64,000 bases of DNA from Pseudomonas lactis (GTDB taxonomy: Bacteria; Pseudomonadota; Gammaproteobacteria; Pseudomonadales; Pseudomonadaceae): assembly GCF_001439845.1 (NCBI RefSeq), contig NZ_JYLO01000005.1:62001-126000 (forward strand). The letters run 5' to 3'. Below the pieces are notes generated by a model. That model was not told where the DNA came from and did no database searches. It worked only from the letters and a program-made list of their open reading frames with translations. The stretch's first letter is position 1. Every line of letters begins with the position of its first letter. The translations under genes and the position numbers were made by a program. Below are positions 34,639 to 45,202 of this stretch, in pieces.

Positions 34639-34671
34639 AAAAAAACGCCGCGGACCAAAGCCAGCGGCGTT
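34639..34671 (-). terminator. Intrinsic terminator of spuI
   Basis: On the minus strand, AACGCCGC, a 12-base loop, GCGGCGTT and a run of T residues form a Rho-independent terminator about 20 bases after the spuI stop. Confidence 0.85.
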
Positions 34672-34691
34672 CCTTCGACAGCTACCACCGC

Positions 34692-36068
34692 TTACACGGT
34701 ATGCAGGTACCAGTTGTACTCAAGGTCGGAGATGGAGTGTTCAAACTCCTCCAGCTCACTTTCCTTACAGGCGACGAAGATATCGATGTATTTAGGATCG
34801 ATGTACTTGGCCATCACCTCGCTGTCGTCCAACTCGCGCAGGGCATCGCGCAGGTTGTTCGGCAGGCTCTGCTCGTTCTGCTCGTAGCTGTTGCCTTCCA
34901 CCGGAGCGTTCGGCTCGATCTTGTTGGTCAGGCCGTGGTGCACGCCCGCCAGTACCGAGGCCATCAGCAGGTAAGGGTTGGCATCGGCGCCAGCCACGCG
35001 GTGTTCGATACGCACGGCATCGGACGAGCCGGTGGGTACGCGAATCGCCACGGTGCGGTTATCCAGGCCCCAGCACGGCGAGTTCGGCACGTAGAACTGT
35101 GCGCCGAAACGACGGTAGGAGTTGACGTTGGGGCACAGAAACGCCATTTGGGCGGGTAGGGTCTCCAGCACACCGCCGATCGCGTGACGCAATGCGGCGT
35201 TCTGCTCGGGATCCTCGCTGGCAAAGATGTTCTTGCCGTCCTTGTCCAGAATGGAGATGTGTACGTGCAGCCCGTTGCCTGCCTGGCCTGGGTAAGGCTT
35301 GGCCATGAAGGTGGTGTCCATCTCATGGTCGTAGGCGATGTTCTTGATCAGGCGCTTGAGCAGTACCGCGTAGTCGCAGGCCTTGATCGGGTCGGCGACG
35401 TGGTGCAGGTTCACTTCGAACTGCGCCGGGGCACTTTCCTTGACGATGGCGTCCGCCGGGATGCCTTGCTCCTTGGCACCTTCCAGAATGTCCTGGAGGC
35501 AGTCGACGTATTCGTCGAGGTCGTCGATCAGGTAGACCTGTGTCGAGTGCGGGCGTTTGCCGGAGATCGGCGAGCGGGGCGGTTGTGGCCGGCCGTTCAC
35601 GTTCTCCTGGTCAATCAGGTAGAACTCAAGCTCGAAGGCGGCGCAGATGGTCAGACCGAGGTCGTCAAACTTGGTAACAACTTGGCGGAGCACTTCGCGC
35701 GGATCGGCGAAGAAAGGTTCACCTTCGAGTTCGTGCATGGTCATCAGCAGTTGCGCGGTAGGGCGCTTTTGCCAGGGTTCATTGCACAGGGTGTCGGGGA
35801 TTGGATAACAGATTCGGTCAGCATCACCGATGTCCAGGCCCAGGCCGGTGCTTTCCACCGTAGAGCCGTTGATATCCAGGGCAAATAAAGAGGCAGGCAG
35901 GTTAATGCCCTTCTCGTAAACCTTGTGGAGGCTGGTGCGTTCGATGCGCTTACCGCGCACCACACCATTCATATCCGCAATTAGAAGGTCTACGTACAGA
36001 ACCTCAGGATGATCCTTAAGGAACGCGTTCGCTTCGTTAAGCTGAACGGCACGCGGGGGTACCGACAT
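34692..36068 (-). CDS. spuI: Gamma-glutamylpolyamine synthetase SpuI (glutamine synthetase family)
   Basis: Glutamine-synthetase-like ligase of 458 residues, expected to couple glutamate to putrescine or other polyamines with ATP as first step of the gamma-glutamylation route. Motifs include FELEFYLID, NGLHVHISILD, PNVNSYRRF and RIEHRVAGADANPYL. It is divergent from spuB with 597 bases between the two starts. Similarity to SpuB is only moderate, suggesting different amine preference. It begins MSVPPRAVQL. Confidence 0.92.
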   Translation of the reverse strand: MSVPPRAVQLNEANAFLKDHPEVLYVDLLIADMNGVVRGKRIERTSLHKVYEKGINLPASLFALDINGSTVESTGLGLDIGDADRICYPIPDTLCNEPWQKRPTAQLLMTMHELEGEPFFADPREVLRQVVTKFDDLGLTICAAFELEFYLIDQENVNGRPQPPRSPISGKRPHSTQVYLIDDLDEYVDCLQDILEGAKEQGIPADAIVKESAPAQFEVNLHHVADPIKACDYAVLLKRLIKNIAYDHEMDTTFMAKPYPGQAGNGLHVHISILDKDGKNIFASEDPEQNAALRHAIGGVLETLPAQMAFLCPNVNSYRRFGAQFYVPNSPCWGLDNRTVAIRVPTGSSDAVRIEHRVAGADANPYLLMASVLAGVHHGLTNKIEPNAPVEGNSYEQNEQSLPNNLRDALRELDDSEVMAKYIDPKYIDIFVACKESELEEFEHSISDLEYNWYLHTV

Positions 36069-36346
36069 GATGCAACACCTTTGTTGTTAAAAATATCAAT
36101 CATTGATCTTTTCTGGTTTCAGTCAACCCGAACGGCCTGCCGAAGTCAAGCGAGGCATTTTTTGCCCTAAAAAAGCGCCACGAAGCCTTTTTTGCGGGGT
36201 TTTGGGGCGATTTTTTGGGTTTGAGGGGCTTGGGACCTGCAGGCTTGAGCGGGCCGTGTAGGATTTTTTACGGGGGTGTTGTGTAAAAAAATGAACAAGG
36301 CTAAGCTCGATTCAAACCCATAACAGCAATAATACCGGGGTGCTTC
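36069..36346. promoter_or_regulatory. Divergent regulatory region upstream of spuI
   Basis: About 280 bases with AT-rich parts near 36085-36115 and 36260-36330. It should hold the spuI promoter and perhaps that of spuB. I do not see a convincing sigma-54 site or a recognised operator. No gene seen. Confidence 0.5.
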
Positions 36347-36586
36347 ATGTTTCACCTGCCGCCAATCGGCGTCTGCGCCTGCTCCAGCCAGGCTTTGTCC
36401 GCAGCTCGTTCGCCCCGTGTGAATGCCCAGGCACCGGCCAATATTCTTGACGGCCCGGCCGATCTCCTTTTTGCCATCTCCTACGCCACTGACCTGCCCT
36501 CATCCGCTGTGCCGATCGTGATTCTGCACAACTTTGGCCTGAGGAATGCAACCCATGGGCAAATGGCAGGTAAGCTCCTACCCTGA
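36347..36586 (+). pseudogene. Probable remnant of a spuA/puuD-type gamma-glutamyl-GABA hydrolase
   Basis: Open frame of 79 residues with a ribosome site (GGGGTG). Three blocks in order resemble SpuA/PuuD class I amidotransferase: HLPPIGVCACSSQ at the N-terminus (compare LPLIGVTTCSRQ), NILDGPADLLFA (compare ILDALDGILLTG), and AVPIVILHNFGLRN (compare GVPVLGICRGFQEMN) where the nucleophile Cys would be a His. The rest of the roughly 250-residue enzyme is missing. It lies directly before spuB, where such a hydrolase would suit the pathway. The likeness is from memory of the family, so confidence is moderate. Confidence 0.42.
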
Positions 36587-36665
36587 ATGAAAAAACGACG
36601 CGGATGCTGCGTCAACCAACGCCTGGCCTTTAATGGATGCCAGGAAACCCAGCCCAGAGGCATTT

Positions 36666-38024
36666 ATGAGTAACAACCTCGACCAGCTCACCGATTGGTT
36701 GAAAGACCACAAGATCACAGAAGTCGAATGCATGATTGGCGACCTCACCGGTATTACCCGGGGCAAGATCTCGCCGACCAACAAGTTCATTGCCGAAAAA
36801 GGCATGCGCCTGCCCGAAAGCGTTCTGTTGCAGACCGTGACCGGCGACTATGTCGAAGACGACATCTATTACGAATTGCTCGACCCGGCCGACATCGACA
36901 TGATCTGCCGCCCCGACCAGAACGCGGTATTTCTGGTGCCGTGGGCCATCGAGCCGACCGCCCAGGTGATCCACGACACCTACGACAAGCAAGGCAACCC
37001 GATCGAGCTGTCGCCGCGCAACGTGCTCAAGAAAGTCCTCAAGCTCTATTCCGACCGCGGCTGGCAGCCCATCGTGGCGCCGGAGATGGAGTTCTACCTG
37101 ACCAAGCGCTGCGAAGACCCGGACTTCCCGCTGCAACCGCCGATTGGCCGCTCCGGCCGCCCGGAAACCGGTCGCCAGTCCTTCTCTATAGAAGCGGCCA
37201 ACGAATTCGACCCGCTGTTCGAAGACGTCTACGACTGGTGCGAACTGCAGGAACTGGACCTCGACACCCTGATCCACGAGGACGGCACCGCGCAGATGGA
37301 AATCAACTTCCGTCACGGCGATGCCCTGTCCCTGGCCGACCAGATCCTGGTGTTCAAGCGCACCATGCGCGAAGCCGCGCTCAAGCACGACGTGGCCGCC
37401 ACCTTCATGGCCAAGCCCATGACCGGCGAGCCCGGCAGCGCGATGCACCTGCACCAGAGCATCATCGACATCGCCACCGGCAAGAACGTCTTCTCCAATG
37501 AAGACGGGACCATGAGCCAACTGTTCCTCAACCACATTGGCGGCCTGCAGAAATTCATCCCTGAATTGCTGCCTTTATTCGCCCCCAACGTGAACTCGTT
37601 CCGCCGCTTCCTGCCCGATACCTCGGCGCCGGTGAACGTGGAATGGGGCGAAGAAAACCGCACTGTCGGCCTGCGCGTCCCGGATGCCGGCCCGCAGAAC
37701 CGCCGCGTGGAAAACCGCCTGCCGGGCGCCGACGCCAACCCGTACCTGGCGATTGCCGCCAGCCTGTTGTGCGGCTACATCGGCATGGTCGAAGGCCATA
37801 ACCCGAGCGCGCCGGTGGTGGGCCGTGGTTACGAGCGACGCAACCTGCGTCTGCCGTTGACCATCGAAGACGCCCTGGAACGCATGGAAAACAGCAAGAC
37901 CATCGAGAAATACCTGGGGCAAAAATTCATCACGGGCTACGTCGCGGTCAAGCGGGCCGAGCATGAAAACTTCAAGCGCGTGATCAGTTCGTGGGAGCGG
38001 GAATTCCTGCTCTTCGCCGTCTGA
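36666..38024 (+). CDS. spuB: Gamma-glutamylpolyamine synthetase SpuB (glutamine synthetase family)
   Basis: Glutamine-synthetase-like enzyme of 452 residues with VAPEMEFYLTKR, GSAMHLHQSIID, APNVNSFRRFLPDTSAP and VENRLPGADANPYLAI. It likely makes gamma-glutamylputrescine or a related conjugate. The ATG at 36666 follows AGAGGC. It heads the run spuBCDEFGH, separated from spuC by 55 bases, and is paralogous to spuI. Confidence 0.93.
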   Translation: MSNNLDQLTDWLKDHKITEVECMIGDLTGITRGKISPTNKFIAEKGMRLPESVLLQTVTGDYVEDDIYYELLDPADIDMICRPDQNAVFLVPWAIEPTAQVIHDTYDKQGNPIELSPRNVLKKVLKLYSDRGWQPIVAPEMEFYLTKRCEDPDFPLQPPIGRSGRPETGRQSFSIEAANEFDPLFEDVYDWCELQELDLDTLIHEDGTAQMEINFRHGDALSLADQILVFKRTMREAALKHDVAATFMAKPMTGEPGSAMHLHQSIIDIATGKNVFSNEDGTMSQLFLNHIGGLQKFIPELLPLFAPNVNSFRRFLPDTSAPVNVEWGEENRTVGLRVPDAGPQNRRVENRLPGADANPYLAIAASLLCGYIGMVEGHNPSAPVVGRGYERRNLRLPLTIEDALERMENSKTIEKYLGQKFITGYVAVKRAEHENFKRVISSWEREFLLFAV

Positions 38025-38079
38025 TGCGCCGGGCACGCCCTCCAGGCGCGCCCTTCACTGAAAAGTCTAGGAGATCGGT

Positions 38080-39444
38080 ATGTCCAGCAACAACCCGCAA
38101 ACCCGTGAATGGCAAGCCTTGAGCAATGATCACCATCTGGCGCCGTTCAGCGACTTCAAGCAATTGAAAGAGAAAGGCCCAAGGATCATCACCAAAGCCC
38201 ACGGCGTTTACCTGTGGGACAGCGAAGGCAACAAGATCCTCGACGGTATGGCCGGCCTGTGGTGTGTGGCGATCGGTTATGGTCGCGATGAACTGGCCGA
38301 TGCCGCCGCCAAGCAAATGAAAGAACTGCCGTACTACAACCTGTTCTTCCAGACCGCACACCCGCCGGTATTGGAGTTGGCCAAGGTCATTTCCGATGTC
38401 GCGCCGGCCGGCATGAACCACGTGTTCTTCACCGGCTCTGGCTCCGAAGGCAACGACACCATGTTGCGCATGGTCCGCCACTACTGGGCGATCAAGGGCC
38501 AGCCCAACAAGAAAACCATCATTGCCCGCAAGAATGGCTACCACGGCTCTACCGTGGCCGGCGCCAGTCTGGGCGGCATGACCTATATGCACGAGCAGGG
38601 CGACTTGCCGATCCCGGGCATTACCCACATCGCCCAGCCGTACTGGTTTGGCGAAGGCGGCGACATGAGCCCCGAGGAATTCGGTGTGTGGGCCGCCAAC
38701 CAGTTGGAAGAGAAAATCCTGGAGCTGGGCGTGGACAACGTCGGCGCCTTTATTGCCGAGCCGATCCAGGGCGCCGGTGGCGTAATTGTGCCGCCTGCCA
38801 CGTACTGGCCGCGCATCAAGGAAATCCTCGCCAAGTACGACATTCTGTTTGTCGCCGACGAAGTGATCTGCGGTTTCGGCCGTACCGGTGAGTGGTTCGG
38901 TAGCGATTTCTACGACCTCAAGCCACACATGATGACCATCGCCAAGGGCCTGACCTCGGGCTACGTGCCCATGGGCGGCCTGATCGTGCGCGACGAAGTG
39001 GTGGCGGTGCTCAACGAAGGGGGCGATTTCAACCACGGCTTTACCTACTCCGGTCACCCGGTCGCTGCGGCTGTGGCCCTGGAAAACATCCGCATCCTGC
39101 GCGATGAAAAAATCGTTAACCGTGTGCACGAAGAAACGGCACCGTATTTGCAGAAACGTCTGAGGGAACTGGGCGATCATCCGCTGGTGGGTGAAGTACG
39201 CGGCGTCGGCATGCTCGGGGCGATCGAGCTGGTGCAGGACAAGGCGACGCGCAAGCGTCACGAAGGCAAAGGCGCCGGCATGATCTGCCGAACCTTCTGC
39301 TTCGAGAATGGCCTGATCATGCGCGCCGTGGGCGACACCATGATCATTTCGCCGCCGCTGGTCATCAGCAAGGCTGAAATCGACGAGCTGGTAACCAAGG
39401 CCCGCCATTGCCTGGACCTGACTTTGGCTGCCTTGCAGGGCTAA
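38080..39444 (+). CDS. spuC: Putrescine-pyruvate aminotransferase SpuC
   Basis: Class III PLP aminotransferase of 454 residues that transfers the amino group of polyamines to pyruvate. The PLP lysine is Lys289 in TIAKGLTSGYVPMGG; FTGSGSEGNDTMLRMVRHYW and DEVICGFGRTGEWFG are the other family blocks. It follows spuB by 55 bases, linking uptake and catabolism of putrescine. Confidence 0.95.
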   Translation: MSSNNPQTREWQALSNDHHLAPFSDFKQLKEKGPRIITKAHGVYLWDSEGNKILDGMAGLWCVAIGYGRDELADAAAKQMKELPYYNLFFQTAHPPVLELAKVISDVAPAGMNHVFFTGSGSEGNDTMLRMVRHYWAIKGQPNKKTIIARKNGYHGSTVAGASLGGMTYMHEQGDLPIPGITHIAQPYWFGEGGDMSPEEFGVWAANQLEEKILELGVDNVGAFIAEPIQGAGGVIVPPATYWPRIKEILAKYDILFVADEVICGFGRTGEWFGSDFYDLKPHMMTIAKGLTSGYVPMGGLIVRDEVVAVLNEGGDFNHGFTYSGHPVAAAVALENIRILRDEKIVNRVHEETAPYLQKRLRELGDHPLVGEVRGVGMLGAIELVQDKATRKRHEGKGAGMICRTFCFENGLIMRAVGDTMIISPPLVISKAEIDELVTKARHCLDLTLAALQG

Positions 39445-39485
39445 GTGCTAGGCTCAGTGCGCGGTGCATTGGGCAGTTAAAAATG

Positions 39486-39514
39486 CAGGGGCTTTGGTTG
39501 AAAGCCGGCCCCTG
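39486..39514 (+). terminator. Hairpin in the spuC-spuD gap
   Basis: CAGGGGCTTT, GGTTG, AAAG then CCCCTG after a small bulge form a stem about 40 bases after the spuC stop. No T-run follows, so it may be a processing or stability element that raises spuD relative to spuC. Confidence 0.35.
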
Positions 39515-39612
39515 AACTTGCCAGACTGTCGCCCTGTTTTGTTGCCCTTCGGTTGGGCCGTAAAACATACAACGCTTGTGGCCCAAAAAAGAAAAAATTG
39601 GAGCATCACCAA

Positions 39613-40722
39613 ATGAAGGCATTAGGTTTGAAGAACGCTGGCAAGACCCTCCTCGCCTTGTCCCTGATGGGCGCAATGGCGGGCGCGGCCCAGGCAGACA
39701 GCAAAGTGCTGCACGTCTACAACTGGTCCGACTACATTGCACCGGACACCATCGCCAACTTTGAAAAAGAGTCGGGCATCAAAGTGGTGTACGACGTTTT
39801 TGACAGCAACGAAACCCTGGAAGCCAAGTTGCTGGCGGGCAAGTCCGGCTACGACATCGTCGTGCCGTCGAACAGCTTCCTCGCCAAGCAGATCAAGGCA
39901 GGTGTCTACCAGGAGCTGGACAAGTCCAAGCTGTCCAACTACGACAACCTGAACAAATCCCTGCTCAAGGCCGTATCGGTCAGCGACCCGGACAACAAGC
40001 ACGCCTTCCCGTACATGTGGGGCTCGATGGGCATCGGCTACAACCCGGAGAAGGTCAAGGCCGCACTGGGCGTGGACAAGATCGACTCGTGGGACGTACT
40101 GATGAAGCCGGAAAACATCGCCAAGCTGAAAAGCTGCGGCGTGAGCTTCCTCGATTCGCCAACCGAAATGCTGCCGGTAGCGCTGCATTACCTGGGCCTG
40201 CCGACCGACACTACAAAGAAGGCTGATCTGAAACAGGCCGAAGACCTGTTCATGAAAATCCGTCCTTCGATCGGCTACTTCCACTCGTCCAAGTACATCT
40301 CCGACCTGGCCAACGGCAACATCTGCGTGGCTGTGGGCTACTCGGGTGACATCGAACAGGCCAAAACCCGCGCGGCTGAAGCCGGTGGCAAGGTCAAGAT
40401 CGCCTATGACATTCCCAAGGAAGGTGCTGGCAGCTTCTTCGACATGGTCGCCATTCCCAAGGATGCCGAAAACGTCGACGCTGCCTACGCATTCATGAAC
40501 TACCTGCTCAAGCCAGACGTCATGGCCGCGATCACCAACAGTGTGCGTTTCCCGAACGGTAACGAGAAAGCCACCGCCCTGGTCGATAAAGACATCACCA
40601 GCGACCCGGGTATTTATCCGTCGGCCGAAGTGCAATCCAAGCTCTACGCCATTGCCGACATGCCGGCGGCAACTCAGCGTGAAATGACCCGTAGCTGGAC
40701 CAAAATCAAATCCGGTAAATAA
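39613..40722 (+). CDS. spuD: Polyamine ABC transporter binding protein SpuD (putrescine-preferring type)
   Basis: Periplasmic binding protein of 369 residues with a signal peptide (about 1-28, ending AAQA). Mature features are [38 protein letters not shown] and the C-terminal [11 protein letters not shown]. SpuD of P. aeruginosa binds putrescine. The ATG at 39613 follows GGAG. It closely resembles SpuE encoded next, so the pair arose by duplication. Confidence 0.93.
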   Translation: MKALGLKNAGKTLLALSLMGAMAGAAQADSKVLHVYNWSDYIAPDTIANFEKESGIKVVYDVFDSNETLEAKLLAGKSGYDIVVPSNSFLAKQIKAGVYQELDKSKLSNYDNLNKSLLKAVSVSDPDNKHAFPYMWGSMGIGYNPEKVKAALGVDKIDSWDVLMKPENIAKLKSCGVSFLDSPTEMLPVALHYLGLPTDTTKKADLKQAEDLFMKIRPSIGYFHSSKYISDLANGNICVAVGYSGDIEQAKTRAAEAGGKVKIAYDIPKEGAGSFFDMVAIPKDAENVDAAYAFMNYLLKPDVMAAITNSVRFPNGNEKATALVDKDITSDPGIYPSAEVQSKLYAIADMPAATQREMTRSWTKIKSGK

Positions 40723-40733
40723 CGCCAGAAACC

Positions 40734-40833
40734 TGTAGGAGCGAGCTTGCTCGCGAAAATCGTCAACGATAACGCAGCGCCTCTGGTCGCCCGCGTTGCC
40801 TGTGAGTTCTTCGCGAGCAAGCTCGCTCCTACA
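40734..40833. repeat. TAGGAGCGAGC-family palindromic element between spuD and spuE
   Basis: Facing copies of TGTAGGAGCGAGCTTGCTCGCGAA around a spacer of about 50 bases. The element lies inside the spu operon. It belongs to a second family distinct from the GTGGGAGC elements; a sister copy is at 54457-54553. Confidence 0.85.
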
Positions 40834-40950
40834 AACAGCGGCAACCGTACAGAAAATAAATGACAGAAAGTTTTGCCGGATCGGTTTATCGACGGTAAGT
40901 TGCGCGCCGGTTTTGTTGCCGGGCAACAACTTCAAGGCCCCAACTATTAA

Positions 40951-42057
<1,107 letters not shown>

Positions 42058-42123
42058 GGCTCAAACTATCCAAGGCTGGCCCGCATTGGGCCGGCTGCAC
42101 AGTTTTTTTTGGGAGTTTCGTAA

Positions 42124-43266
42124 ATGGCAGTTGCCTCCGGCGCCTATAAGAAAGCCCTCGAGGGCGACCAGACACCGAAAAAGGTGCTGGTCAAAATCGA
42201 CCGGGTCACGAAGAAGTTCGACGAGACGATTGCCGTGGACGATGTGTCCCTGGAAATCAAGAAAGGCGAGATCTTCGCCTTGCTCGGCGGTTCGGGTTCG
42301 GGCAAATCCACCTTGCTGCGCATGCTGGCAGGTTTCGAGCGCCCAACCGAAGGTCGCATCTACCTCGACGGTGTGGACATCACCGACATGCCGCCCTACG
42401 AGCGGCCGATCAACATGATGTTCCAGTCCTACGCCTTGTTCCCGCACATGACCGTGGCGCAGAACATCGCCTTCGGCCTGCAACAGGACAAGATCCCCAA
42501 GGCTGAAGTCGACGCACGCGTGGCCGAGATGCTCAAGCTGGTGCAGATGAGCCAGTACGCCAAGCGCAAGCCGCACCAGTTGTCCGGCGGCCAGCGCCAG
42601 CGTGTGGCGTTGGCCCGTTCCTTGGCCAAGCGCCCGAAACTGCTGCTGCTCGATGAGCCAATGGGAGCGCTGGACAAGAAGCTGCGCTCGCAGATGCAGC
42701 TTGAGTTGGTGGAGATCATCGAGCGCGTTGGGGTGACCTGCGTGATGGTGACCCACGACCAGGAAGAGGCCATGACCATGGCCGAACGCATCGCGATCAT
42801 GCACCTGGGCTGGATCGCCCAGATCGGCAGCCCCATCGATATCTACGAAACCCCCACCAGCCGCCTGGTGTGCGAGTTCATTGGCAACGTCAACATCTTC
42901 GACACCCAAGTGGTGGACGACGCTGAAGGCCACGCGGTGCTCAAGTGCCCGGACCTGGACCGCGACATCTACGTGGGCTACGGCATCGCCACCTCGGTGG
43001 AAGACAAGTCGGTGACCTACGCCATTCGCCCGGAAAAGCTGCTGGTGACCACCGAAATGCCGACCTGCGAGCACAACTGGTCCAGCGGCAAGGTGCACGA
43101 CATCGCCTACCTGGGCGGCCACTCGGTGTTCTACGTGGAGCTGCCGAGCGGCAAGCTGGTGCAGTCCTTCGTCGCCAACGCCGAACGCCGTGGCCAGCGC
43201 CCAACCTGGGGTGACCAGGTGTATGTGTGGTGGGAAGACGATAGCGGCGTGGTACTTCGCTCATGA
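42124..43266 (+). CDS. spuF: Polyamine ABC transporter ATP-binding protein (SpuF/PotA)
   Basis: ABC ATPase of 380 residues. Walker A GGSGSGKST, signature LSGGQRQRVALARSLA, Walker B LLLLDEPMGALD, then a C-terminal TOBE domain (from about residue 300, with YAIRPEKLLV). It energises import of putrescine and spermidine through SpuG and SpuH. Its stop overlaps the spuG start by 4 bases. Confidence 0.95.
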   Translation: MAVASGAYKKALEGDQTPKKVLVKIDRVTKKFDETIAVDDVSLEIKKGEIFALLGGSGSGKSTLLRMLAGFERPTEGRIYLDGVDITDMPPYERPINMMFQSYALFPHMTVAQNIAFGLQQDKIPKAEVDARVAEMLKLVQMSQYAKRKPHQLSGGQRQRVALARSLAKRPKLLLLDEPMGALDKKLRSQMQLELVEIIERVGVTCVMVTHDQEEAMTMAERIAIMHLGWIAQIGSPIDIYETPTSRLVCEFIGNVNIFDTQVVDDAEGHAVLKCPDLDRDIYVGYGIATSVEDKSVTYAIRPEKLLVTTEMPTCEHNWSSGKVHDIAYLGGHSVFYVELPSGKLVQSFVANAERRGQRPTWGDQVYVWWEDDSGVVLRS

Positions 43267-44183
43267 ACATGAAGAAATTCAAGCGGCGCTTGGATCGCAT
43301 CGTGCCCAATGGCAAGCAGGTGGTCATCGGGATTCCCTTCCTCTGGCTGTTCCTGTTTTTCGCACTGCCGTTTTTCATCGTGCTGAAAATCAGCTTTGCC
43401 GAAGCCGATGTGGCGATCCCGCCCTATACCGAGATCTATACCTACGTTGAGCAAAAGCTGGAGGTGGTGCTGAACCTGGCCAACTACAGCTTGCTGGCGG
43501 GCGACGAGTTGTACATCGCCGCCTACCTGGGCTCGCTGAAGATGGCGTTTTTCAGCACGCTGCTGTGCCTGCTGATCGGCTACCCGATGGCCTACGCCAT
43601 CGCCACCGCGCGCAAAGAGATGCAGACCGTGCTGGTGCTGCTGATCATGATGCCCACCTGGACCGCGATCCTGATCCGGGTGTATGCGTGGATGGGCATC
43701 CTCAGCAACAACGGCCTGCTCAATGGCTTCCTGATGTCCATGGGCTTGATCAACGAGCCGCTGCAGATCCTCAACACCAACGTCGCGGTGTACATCGGTG
43801 TGGTCTATTCGTACCTGCCATTCATGATCCTGCCGCTGTACGCCAACCTGGTGAAGCACGACCAGAGCCTGCTGGAAGCCGCCTCCGACCTGGGGTCGAG
43901 CACCTTCAACAGCTTCTGGAAAATCACCGTGCCGCTGTCCAAGAACGGCATCATCGCCGGTTGCATGCTGGTGTTTATCCCGGTGGTGGGCGAGTTCGTG
44001 ATTCCTGAACTGCTCGGCGGCCCGGAAACCCTGATGATCGGTAAGGTGTTGTGGCAAGAGTTCTTCAACAACCGTGACTGGCCGGTGGCGTCTGCCCTGG
44101 CGGTGGTGATGCTGGCGATCCTGATCGTGCCGATCATCCTGTTCAACCGCAGCCAAGCCAAAGAGTTGGAGGGCAAGATATGA
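43263..44183 (+). CDS. spuG: Polyamine ABC transporter permease (SpuG/PotB)
   Basis: Inner-membrane permease of 306 residues with about six spans and the EAA loop EAASDLGSSTFNSFWKITVPL. ATGA overlaps couple it to spuF before and spuH after. Forms the channel as a heterodimer with SpuH. Confidence 0.95.
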   Translation: MNMKKFKRRLDRIVPNGKQVVIGIPFLWLFLFFALPFFIVLKISFAEADVAIPPYTEIYTYVEQKLEVVLNLANYSLLAGDELYIAAYLGSLKMAFFSTLLCLLIGYPMAYAIATARKEMQTVLVLLIMMPTWTAILIRVYAWMGILSNNGLLNGFLMSMGLINEPLQILNTNVAVYIGVVYSYLPFMILPLYANLVKHDQSLLEAASDLGSSTFNSFWKITVPLSKNGIIAGCMLVFIPVVGEFVIPELLGGPETLMIGKVLWQEFFNNRDWPVASALAVVMLAILIVPIILFNRSQAKELEGKI

Positions 44184-45064
44184 AACGCTTTCGTTTCTCC
44201 AGCTTCATGCTGGTCGCAGGCTTGTTGTTCATCTACCTGCCAATGTTGATCCTGGTGATCTACTCGTTCAACGAATCCAAGCTGGTAACAGTGTGGGGCG
44301 GTTGGTCGATCAAGTGGTACGTGGGCCTGTTGGACAACACCCAGTTGATGGGCTCGGTGGCCCGCTCCCTGGAAATCGCCTGCTACACGGCGGTGGCGGC
44401 GGTGGCGTTGGGTACCCTGGCAGCCTTCGTGCTCACGCGCATCAGCCAGTTCAAGGGCCGCACGCTGTTCGGCGGCCTGGTGACGGCGCCGTTGGTGATG
44501 CCCGAAGTGATCACCGGTCTGTCGCTGTTGCTGCTGTTCGTGGCCATGGCGCAGATGATCGGCTGGCCCCAGGAGCGTGGCATCGTCACCATCTGGATCG
44601 CCCACACCACCTTCTGTGCGGCGTATGTGGCGGTGGTGGTGTCGGCGCGCTTGCGTGAGCTGGACCTGTCGATCGAAGAAGCGGCGATGGACTTGGGCGC
44701 ACGGCCGTGGAAGGTGTTCTTCCTGATCACCATCCCGATGATCGCGCCGTCGCTGGCGGCGGGCGGGATGATGTCCTTCGCACTGTCCCTGGATGACCTG
44801 GTACTCGCCAGCTTCGTGTCGGGCCCCGGTTCCACCACCTTGCCGATGGAAGTGTTCTCGGCGGTGCGCCTTGGGGTTAAGCCCGAGATCAACGCCGTGG
44901 CGAGCCTGATTCTGTTGGCGGTGTCGCTGGTGACCTTCCTGGTGTGGTTCTTCAGCCGTCGGGCCGAAGAGCATCGCAAGAAGGCCATCCAGCAGGCGAT
45001 TGAAGAGGCTGCGGCGGATGGCTGGCAACAGCCGGACAAGCGCCGGGCGCCAGCACCGGTCTAA
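44180..45064 (+). CDS. spuH: Polyamine ABC transporter permease (SpuH/PotC)
   Basis: Inner-membrane permease of 294 residues, EAA loop EAAMDLGARPWKVFFLITIPM, and LDDLVLASFVSGPGSTTLPM near the end, typical of PotC. It overlaps spuG by 4 bases and closes the operon. A REP pair follows about 20 bases after the stop. Confidence 0.95.
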   Translation: MKRFRFSSFMLVAGLLFIYLPMLILVIYSFNESKLVTVWGGWSIKWYVGLLDNTQLMGSVARSLEIACYTAVAAVALGTLAAFVLTRISQFKGRTLFGGLVTAPLVMPEVITGLSLLLLFVAMAQMIGWPQERGIVTIWIAHTTFCAAYVAVVVSARLRELDLSIEEAAMDLGARPWKVFFLITIPMIAPSLAAGGMMSFALSLDDLVLASFVSGPGSTTLPMEVFSAVRLGVKPEINAVASLILLAVSLVTFLVWFFSRRAEEHRKKAIQQAIEEAAADGWQQPDKRRAPAPV

Positions 45065-45084
45065 CTGCCGGAACAGGGTGAAAA

Positions 45085-45172
45085 TGTGGGAGCTGGCTTG
45101 TCTGCGATTGCGGTGTATCAGTCACTTATAAGATGCTGACCCACCGCCATCGCAGGCAAGCCAGCTCCCACA
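45085..45172. repeat. REP-like inverted pair after spuH
   Basis: Facing GTGGGAGCTGGCTTG cores with a spacer of about 37 bases, in the 3'-3' gap between spuH and the HD hydrolase gene. No separate intrinsic terminator is visible. Confidence 0.85.
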
Positions 45173-45202
45173 GTAGTTTTGCGGTGCTTATAAAATCGGG
45201 TT

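Noticed and set aside
37984..39408. Minus-strand open frame of 474 residues
   Set aside because: It is the complement of spuC with no family motifs and no ribosome site.
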